Shown here: positions 57,116 through 64,000 of the stretch, piece by piece
Layout: every line of letters begins with the position of its first letter
Numbering within the stretch: the stretch's first letter is position 1
Assembly: GCA_963920635.1 (NCBI GenBank)
Contig: OY987298.1
Coordinates: forward strand, 81,415,454 to 81,479,453
Direction: 5' to 3'
DNA from: Pseudeuparius sepicola
Taxonomy: Eukaryota > Arthropoda > Insecta > Coleoptera > Anthribidae
Length of the DNA stretch: 64,000 nucleotides
Program-made: the position numbers and the translations under genes
Notes under the pieces: model-generated
What the model saw: only the letters and a program-made list of their open reading frames with translations
What the model was told of the DNA's origin: nothing
The model's database searches: none

Positions 57116-58215
57116 GACAGTGATATTCATCGGTTGTCCGAATTATATGATGTGGCGCAAAGATCTAAGGAAGATAGTAGTGTTCATTCTCAATTTAAAA
57201 TGCACTATAAGCACATTGATTTAATTTCTGACGATTTGGAGAAACAAAATAGTAGCATTTTAAATCTCCTCGCTACTTTGGAAGGTGGAAATTTAGAAGA
57301 AGAAAAGAAAATTCGCCAAGATTTCGATAAAAAATATTATGCCATTCATGAAATATATTATGAACTATTTGAAAATAAACCGAGCTTTGAATCAAAACAT
57401 TTGGAACCCAAATATCATTGTCAAGTTAAATTACCGAAACTGGAAATCCCTAAATTTGATGGTTCTATTCATAAATGGAAAACTTGTATCGACCTATTTA
57501 ATACCTCAGTGCATAATACTAATAACTTGTCCAATATTCAAAAATTTACATATTTAATAAGCTTTCTAGAAGGGCCACCACTTAAATTAGCAACACATAA
57601 TTCCATTACAGAAGAAAATTACTTAATTGCTTATGATACACGCATCTCCAGATATGAAAACTGTCGGCTTATTTCTATTGCTCATTGGAGAGAAATTGAA
57701 AAATCTAAAAGGTTGAATCCCGATTGTGATGCTCAGGCTTTACTTTATTTACTAGATACGTTCGCAGAACACTTAGCCGCTTTATCGAATCTAGGCCACC
57801 CTGTTAAACACTGGTCTTTCACTTTATCTTTTATGCTCTTTGACCGACTTAACAATAGTACTGCCTCTAGATTTGAACTTCACCGTGGTAAAGAAATAAA
57901 AGACGTTGCCAATAAAGATAGACCTTATGAAATTCTTATTGATTTTTTAAATGAACATTGTGAATCATTAGAAACGTTAAGTCAATCTAACAATATAAAA
58001 CGAAAACTAATTATGCTTCGAATACTACTCCCAATCCCTTTTCTCAAAAACCAAAAAGTACTATCCTCGTTAATACCAATCATAAGAATAATTCTCAATG
58101 TCCAATTTGTCACAAATATGACCACTTAATTTATAATTATTGTCCTATTTGACGTTTTGAACTAATAAAAACTAATAAATGGTATACCAATTGTTTTGGG
58201 CTCAAAACATACCCA
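57116..58215 (+). pseudogene. BEL/Pao gag, decayed
   Basis: Open from about 57116 to 58129. It contains KLPKLEIPKFDGSIHKW, then LSNIQKFTYLISFLEG and HWREIEKSKRLNPDCDAQAL, typical of BEL/Pao Gag (DUF1759-like region). No ATG starts the frame. A frame change near 58020 leads to a CCHC knuckle CPICHKYDHLIYNC (about 58100-58145), and a TGA at 58150-58152 breaks the next segment, which has W.TN(C) as in BEL elements. The rest of gag-pol is absent. A hairpin element starts soon after, at 58374. Confidence 0.8.
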
Positions 58216-58373
58216 ATACTATTGCAATTATTCCCGAAAGTTGATGCATGTTCGATAATCATATTATTAGGCGCACTTAGAATGGTTGCAAGTCAAACTG
58301 AAGATTACCACGCAGGTCGCTTTAGCAGTCTCCGTGGCGATGTTAGTATAAGCCCCGAATTGGGGATGTGCCG

Positions 58374-58561
58374 ACTGAAGCTGCAAATGTGCTGTTGGCT
58401 CCTGCCTGGACTTCATTTGTTGCTTCCCAAATCATTTCTATCTTTTTGATTTGGCAATCATCAGTACGGTGTAACATTGACCAAATCAAAAGATAGGCAT
58501 GATTTGGGAAGCAACAAATGAAGTCCAGGCAGGAGCCAACAGCACATTTGCAGCCTCAGTC
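58374..58561. repeat. Hairpin with about 80-bp arms
   Basis: 58374-58454 and 58481-58561 are inverted copies (CTGAAGCTGCAAATGTGCTG against its complement), with a loop of about 26 bp. Few mismatches. No coding capacity. A foldback or MITE. Confidence 0.88.
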
Positions 58562-58570
58562 AGGTATATA

Positions 58571-59507
58571 TACAGGGTGGAACTGAATCATGGTACACCC
58601 CACTTTTTTCCCTTGTTTTTTGAGATACAATTTTCAAATCTAGCATGTCGATGTTACTTTATAAATGTGACTTTTTGACGTGTAAATTCATTTATTTCCG
58701 CTTCCGGTTTTACCGGAAGTGACATTCACTTTTGTTTTTTAAATGGAACACCCTGTATATTATTTAAGTTTCGGATTCTCCTCGATGTACTGAAACCAAC
58801 GATGCCTCACAAGTGACATTTTGGCCCGCAGAAAGTGGTTTTTCTTTAACTTATTTGGATTTGCAATAATAAACTAAAGGTGGCTATGAAACAAATGAAC
58901 TTCGACAAACTGAACATCTTTAATGAACTGTCAAACCGTCTGTCTACAGAAAAGTACTTCTCTTATAATAAACTACGGTATCAATGTGTTGTCAATTAAA
59001 ACAACTGCAAAAATAGTGTTTGCAAAATGCCGCAAACTTACACAAGATCAGAAAAAGTGGATATGTTGAATCCAAAAATGCATTCAAGTGAATGGCGGGC
59101 ATTTCGAACACTTACTATAAAATCGGTGCAGAGTTGCCATTTGTTTGTATTGACATTGTTTTCAATAAATATTTGATGTTAAAATTTCATAGCCACCTTT
59201 ATAGTTTATTATTGCAAATCCAAATAAGTTAAAGAAAAACCACTTTCTGTCAGCCAAAATGTCACTTGTGAAGCATCGTTGGTTTCAGTACATCGAGGAG
59301 AATCCGAAACTTAAATAATATACAGGGTGTTCCATTTAAAAAACAAAAGTGAATGTCACTTCCGGTAAAACCGGAAGCGGAAATAAATGAATTTACACGT
59401 CAAAAAGTGACATTTATAAAGTAACATGGACATGCCAAATTTCAAAATTGTATCTCAAAAAACAAGGGAAAAAAGTGGGGTGTACCATGATTCAGTTCCA
59501 CCCTGTA
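58571..59507. mobile_element. Foldback element with 321-bp arms
   Basis: Starts TACAGGGTGG and ends CCACCCTGTA. The left arm (58571-58891) is the inverted copy of the right arm (59186-59507). Each arm is itself bounded: the outer 187 bp (58571-58757, 59321-59507) begins TACAGGGTG and ends CACCCTGTA, with an ACCGGAAGT stretch. The centre (about 58892-59185) includes ATGCCGCAAACTTACACAAG and a short frame like the N-terminal helix-turn-helix of mariner-like insect transposases, so the element is probably a deletion derivative of one. Confidence 0.88.
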
Positions 59508-60009
59508 TACAGTGACCGGCAGAAAGTTGGACACAAAAATTTAATATTTCGATTAATTTAAATTTCTAGTGGCTAATCGAACAAAATTAAAGTTTAGTAG
59601 CAAATTCATGTGTTATCTGATGATAAGTTGCGCTTGCGGTATTTTTTTTTTGTAATACACAGGGTGGTCGAAAAAAATACAAAAAAAAAGTTAAATTTCT
59701 TTTTTTACTAGGTGGCTGTGACTTTAAATCTGACATCCATATTTGATTCCAAACAACTTTTTTAAGTAACTTTTTACCGTATTTTAAAAAATATGGGTAC
59801 TTTACTTGTTTTGACATTTTTGAATCTACCTCGTATTCAAAAAGAGTTATTTAAATTTTTGATATGTGCGTTTTGAGTTTGAGATGATGCACCAACTTTT
59901 ATCAAGAATAAAATTTTCTGAGGAATTAATAATAAAAAAGTTTTCAACTTTCTGCCGGTCCCTGTATATAAGTTTTCCCTTTGTGTCCAACTTTCTGTCG
60001 GTCCCTGTA
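59508..60009. mobile_element. Tc1/mariner-like MITE
   Basis: Ends TACAGTGACCGGCAGAAAGT (59508) and, on the other strand at 60009, TACAGGGACCGACAGAAAGT: about 27-bp inverted repeats within TA duplications, the pattern of Tc1-type elements. An extra copy of the right end occurs at 59943-59967. A further CACAGGGTGGTCG phrase lies at about 59658. No transposase. Confidence 0.75.
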
Positions 60010-60013
60010 TATA

Positions 60014-60915
60014 TACAGGGTGTCTACTGACGGAGGGCCACTTGGAAATATCTCGACAAATATGCATTTTTCGAAAAACTTTATTTGAAAAAAAAAACCT
60101 TTTTGATGGCCCAACTTTTTGTAAAAACAAATTCGAGATCCATGGCCTACTTTCCAAGAAATTTTTAAAAAACCCGAAAATTGCGGATACAAGTACCTAT
60201 TTCTTGAATCAATTATTCTTTCAACTTCTGTCAAACAATTAATGTTTGAAAGATCCAATTGATTGACTGACAGAAGCTGGTTGCTATTGTTTTTCAATGC
60301 ATACTAGAAAATTTCAAAAATGTGGGAGATGCAGATTTCTCGCAACAAATTTCATTTCGACAAAAGATTTGCAATGTAATGTATTGTGAAATTAGTTAAA
60401 TGGATAGCTGTAGTTTATTTAAACGAACTTTGAAAGCTTTTTCCAAGACATCTAAATTTTATTTTTTTTTTCTAAAAAAAATTGTAAATCAGGCTAACGC
60501 AAGGGATATGTAGCGCTTGTGATATATCGATCGAAAGTGCATAAAATAGGTAGTTTTTTGACGCCATGGCCTGCTATAATTGAGTAACTTTTTTTTAAGC
60601 GCTAAGAGAGCACCCCCTAAACCGCGGCATTTTGCCAAATTATGATAAAGCAGGCTTAAAGTAATCAATTTTGCCTACAGATTCTATTCAGAAACCTTTT
60701 CGATAACTCTTGAAATAAAAAAGTTACATGCCAAAGAAGTTTCGACAATTTTCGGGTTTTTCAAAAATTTCTCGGAAAGTAGGCCATGGATCTCGAATTT
60801 GTTTTTACACAAAGTTGGGCCATCAAAAAGGTAATTTTTTTCAAATAAAGTTCTCCGAAAAATGCATATTTGTCGAGATATTTCCAAGTGGCCCTCCGTC
60901 AGTAGACACCCTGTA
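60014..60915. mobile_element. Foldback element with about 172-bp arms
   Basis: Starts TACAGGGTGTCTACTGACGG and ends with its inverted copy at 60915. Arms about 60014-60185 and 60741-60915 differ at a few positions. The central 550 bp has no recognisable coding sequence. Confidence 0.85.
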
Positions 60916-61028
60916 TATATATATATATATATAAACAAGAAAAAGTGATAATGGGCATAGCACTCAAAGTTATACTTTTTCTTGTTTTTACATCTACACT
61001 CACAATCTTACGATCTTATATATATATA
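60916..61028. repeat. AT dinucleotide run and small hairpin
   Basis: (AT)n at 60916-60932, then an inverted pair AAACAAGAAAAAGT / ACTTTTTCTTGTTT (about 60932-60990), then (AT)n leading into the next element. Confidence 0.7.
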
Positions 61029-61216
61029 TACAGGGTGGCCCACCACGAACTGCCCCGATCTATATATGGAAAACTAAAAGTAGGAAAATTCTGAAAATTT
61101 GGCACCTCACCAATGCCGATGGGCGCTGCTCAACTAAAATATTTTGGTGAATCTGGCACGTCCGGTTATACCGGAAGTCGATATCAACTTTCTTATCACA
61201 AATGGAACACCCTGTA
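61029..61216. mobile_element. 188-bp mini-element with TACAGGGTG ends
   Basis: Starts TACAGGGTGG and ends CACCCTGTA, 188 bp. It has the same layout and a related TTATACCGGAAGT stretch near its right end as the 187-bp outer units of 58571-59507. A relative of that family standing alone. Confidence 0.75.
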
Positions 61217-61451
61217 TATTATTGCATTTTTTTATTCTAGGCATCATTTTGGAACAAAAACATGCAACTTGTCCTAGGCCTATATCCAACCTTTTTTGAA
61301 ATATTTGCCGAAAAAAATTACAGGTGCAGACCTAAAGTCAATTAGCAATTTATACGAGGAAACCGCGAAATTTCAAAACGAATTTTTGGCATCGTGTAAC
61401 AGAAGCCCTGACCTAGTGATCTCTGCTGAGAAATAAATCCGTTCTTATACA

Positions 61452-61990
61452 GGGTGTTCACAAAATATGAATAAAAATTACATTCAAAATGTGCTTAAAT
61501 CTCGAAATTTTCACATGGAAACCCCCATTTTTTTAATGCGATCTTATTCAACACTAAAAATGATGACAACTTTGTGTAAGGTTTCCTATACCTAAATGCA
61601 GTAATTTTCGATTAATTTACGAAAAACCCACTTTTCGCCCATAAAATGCGTGGTTTGCTTAACGCTTGGAAAATCATATTAGACGTGGACGTTGAAAAGA
61701 CAATCGCGTTTATAAATTATTGTCAACAATAATGCCGGCGCGCTTAAATTACACAAATGAAGATTATTTCAATTTGTTTATTATCTACGGAGAATGCAAC
61801 ACAGTAATATCAAGAACGTACGATACATTTGGGGATCGCTATCCACAAAAAACAAAACCATCGCCGAACGTATTTTTTTCTGACATCCATACTGTTTAAA
61901 ATTTTGTATTATTTTTTAACTGTGTTTGGCGATGGTTTTGTTTTTTTGTGGATAGCGAGCCCCAAATGTATATCGCACGTTCTTGTTAAC
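61452..61990. mobile_element. mariner-like transposon remnant rearranged into an inverted repeat
   Basis: Begins TACAGGGTGTTCACAAAATA. Near 61731 a short plus-strand frame reads RLNYTNEDYFNLFIIYGECN, matching the N-terminal helix-turn-helix domain (DUF4817-like) of insect mariner-like transposases. About 60 bp of this coding end (61809-61870) is repeated in inverted orientation at 61922-61990. No catalytic domain follows. Confidence 0.65.
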
Positions 61991-62847
61991 AAACGCCTGA
62001 AAGGCGCTTGTTATGGCCCTTGCCTCTAGCTAGTCCGGGCTGTCTTGGCAACACTTTACAGGACGCAGTTTTCGATTTTTCGAGCCCAAATTTCGCGTAC
62101 GTCCGCGGGAGTACATGAGGAAGAAGACTATTGAAAAGCGTCCGGATTAAAAGAGCCGTTCGCCCCCCCGGAATTTTTTTTCCGACTTTTTTAGACTATT
62201 TTGGAAAGAAAGGGCTATGAATTCTAACGGAGTGCGCCAGTCGAGTTCTATTTTCGTGTGGGGGCCGCGGACCGATATGAGCCCCTCGCCTGCGAGAGGG
62301 CCCCTCGATCGAAAAAGCCGTTCGGCCCTTTTGGGCCGCTTTTCCAGTGCTTTTCCAATTTCTTTTTCGCGATTTGGCGCGGCCCCCGAGAACACGCTGT
62401 ATATTCATCGTGGCCGAGGCGCACGCGCTAGATAATATATCGATTAGTTAGAATTCAGAAACAAAATGGTGGTAATCAGCTGTCGTTTGGTTGTGGTGTG
62501 GACAATTTCCAAATTTCCAACATTCGTAGTGGTTTGGGAGTTTGGGAGCTCAGAAACCCATCTGATGATATTCTATACTTTTCTCCAATTTCCATATCTC
62601 CCACACTTACGAACTTCTTCGCTAATAAATTCTTGTTTAAATAACTTAGGAATGAGTTCATGTTTTTAATAAGTATAGTGTTCAACAATAGTGGAATACT
62701 AATAAATTTCCGAAACACCGTCACTGAATTTATAGTACCGCAAATAGGTGGGGGAAGAAGAGTTATACAACATTTAAACTGGTGTAAGGTTTTCATATGC
62801 GTTTACATTTCCGAGAGATATACATCACGGTATAGATCAACTTAGAA
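61991..62847. other. Unassigned stretch before the polymerase gene
   Basis: 62140-62410 is GC-rich with GGGCCCCTCG and GGGCCGCTTTT-like palindromic phrases and ends CACGCTGTATATTCATCG. 62460-62845 has no convincing gene. The Polinton end may lie here, but no terminal repeat can be recognised with only one side in the window. Confidence 0.45.
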
Positions 62848-63432
62848 ATGTCTGACGAAATTTCTAACGTTAGTGACAACATTATCAAGGTTTGTGAAAA
62901 AGGGTTTAGACTTTTTCGAAGAAATACAAATCAACGAAATATAGAGCTTTGGAAAAATATAATAAACGCAAACATTAAGTTAATTCGTAGGGCATTAAAG
63001 AAGAAAATTTACAATCATGGTACCTTAATAAAATTGGAGACAAATTTAGGACATCTGATTAGGTTCAGAACTTATTTGAAAACGTATAGACACGAGGGGG
63101 CAGGTAAAGGTAGAATAGGAAATAGAAATGGCCGGGTAAAATGGGAGGATACAAAATCGGTGTTTCAAAGTCGCATTCGCTCAGCCATTATAGTAAACTT
63201 AAAACACAAAGATATCCTACAATTTTTTAATGATGCTTTTTTCTTATTCAAAAACCGTATTATCCGAATCCTAAAAACTCTTAGAATTATTAAAGTTAAC
63301 ACAGTGTTTTGTGGTGAATTTATTAAAAAAATAGGAGAAGATGAAGTGTTAGAAAATAAAAATTTTAATACGAAAAACGAAATAATTGATCAAAGTACAG
63401 AGCTTAAAAATGGTTTCAAAACTGTGTTATAG
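62848..63432 (+). pseudogene. Polinton/Maverick-type DNA polymerase B, N-terminal part
   Basis: ATG 62848 opens 194 codons. The N-terminus is basic and helical. FQSRIRSAIIVNLKHKDILQ and the following F..NRI segment match the leader of the protein-primed DNA polymerase B of insect Polinton/Maverick-type elements as I recall it. The frame stops at 63430-63432, and a single-base frame change near 63420 separates it from the following open segment. Such polymerases replicate the element's linear DNA. No exonuclease or polymerase active-site motif lies in this part. Confidence 0.6.
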
Positions 63433-64000
63433 ATAAAATCTTAAACAAACTAGAATCTTTTCAGGAAAGAGATTCCGGTTGGGCTTTACATAAAATTTTG
63501 AGTTTGGAAATCAACATCAACGAAATTGAAGTAGGAAACGGCGGTAAGTCTTATATTAAGCTTCCGGAATCCATAGCAGCTAAGCGAGCGTGCGTAAATG
63601 TTAAAAATAATGATGATCTTTGTTTCTTATGGGCTGTAGTTTCCGCTCTATACACCCCTCATGGAAAAAAGGTACCGTCCCGCACTTCTTTATATCCACA
63701 CCCTTCGACGGTATTAAATTTAAGGGACTTGAAATTTCCCTTAACTTTAAATCAAATTCCAAAATTTGAAAAATTAAATAATATATCTGTAAATGTGTAC
63801 ATATTAGATCTACTAAAACACGATCAGTCTGCAACGTTTATTACTTCACCTGGGCGAATTACAAAAAGTAAAATGCAAAAACATGTAAATCTCCTTTTAA
63901 TTCAAGATAAATATTTTCCAAAAATTAATGATCATGAAGCTGTCCCTATCGATGAGTCAATAGTAGACATTCACTACCATTATTGTTGGATTAAAGATTT
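63433..64000 (+). pseudogene. Polinton-type polymerase, continuation running off the window
   Basis: Open to the right edge in a frame different from 62848-63432. It contains DLCFLWAVVSALYTP, then YPHPSTVLNLRDLKFPLTLN, KHVNLLLIQDK and HYHYCWIKD, a conserved pre-polymerase segment of insect Polinton/Maverick-type proteins (a cysteine/histidine-containing region usually ahead of the exonuclease domain). The offset between this frame and the upstream one is one base. Catalytic motifs would lie beyond the window. Confidence 0.65.

Overview
The window is arthropod (most likely insect) nuclear DNA that is almost entirely transposable elements and satellite DNA. Insect is suggested by spliced exons of a GMC oxidoreductase, LINE elements resembling the Dong/R4 clade, Ty3/gypsy and BEL/Pao LTR elements, many TACAGGGTG-ended foldback elements, and the start of a Polinton/Maverick-type DNA polymerase. 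I see no bacterial operon, rRNA, tRNA or CRISPR array. The order of insect cannot be settled by eye.

Layout 1-24,307: a non-LTR element of Dong/R4 type (reverse transcriptase plus restriction-like endonuclease), a 5'-truncated second copy, a GC-rich hairpin block, a 67-bp satellite, an A/T-rich composite repeat, and the 5' half of a Ty3/gypsy element. The segment 798-12552 (11,755 bp) is followed directly by what appears to be a perfect copy at 12553-24307. The junction falls inside two unrelated elements and shares only 5 bp (TGTTA), so this is a microhomology tandem duplication or an assembly artefact of the same shape.

Layout 24,308-33,751: the gypsy element continues until its integrase is split by a head-to-tail chain of four Dong-like copies, each ending in a (TAA)n tail. 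The rest of the integrase, the polypurine tract and the 3' LTR follow. The gypsy insertion is bounded by GCGG target duplications, and a related empty site lies near 6395.

Layout 33,752-40,740: relatives of the composite repeat, hairpin-rich GC DNA, a second 67-bp satellite array with a 938-bp (14-unit) higher-order repeat, 153-bp repeats and two 198-bp repeats.

Layout 40,740-64,000: a decayed reverse-transcriptase pseudogene; two exons of a GMC oxidoreductase gene (the only host-gene sequence recognised); a minus-strand Ty3/gypsy element (45301-50227) with ATAT target duplications and a nested 253-bp MITE; a mariner-like transposase fragment; a second partial Ty3 element; a 1.1-kb inverted-repeat element; a decayed BEL/Pao gag; a cluster of foldback and Tc1/mariner-like short elements (58.3-62.0 kb); and the N-terminal part of a Polinton-type polymerase running off the right edge.

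No gene set works together as a pathway here. The biology lies in nested transposition: an LTR element inserted in a composite repeat, LINEs inserted in its TAA-rich codons and then in their own tails, and finally duplication of the assemblage. Almost every coding region carries a stop or frameshift. The longest undamaged frame is the RT-endonuclease part of the Dong-like copy at 25668-28176.
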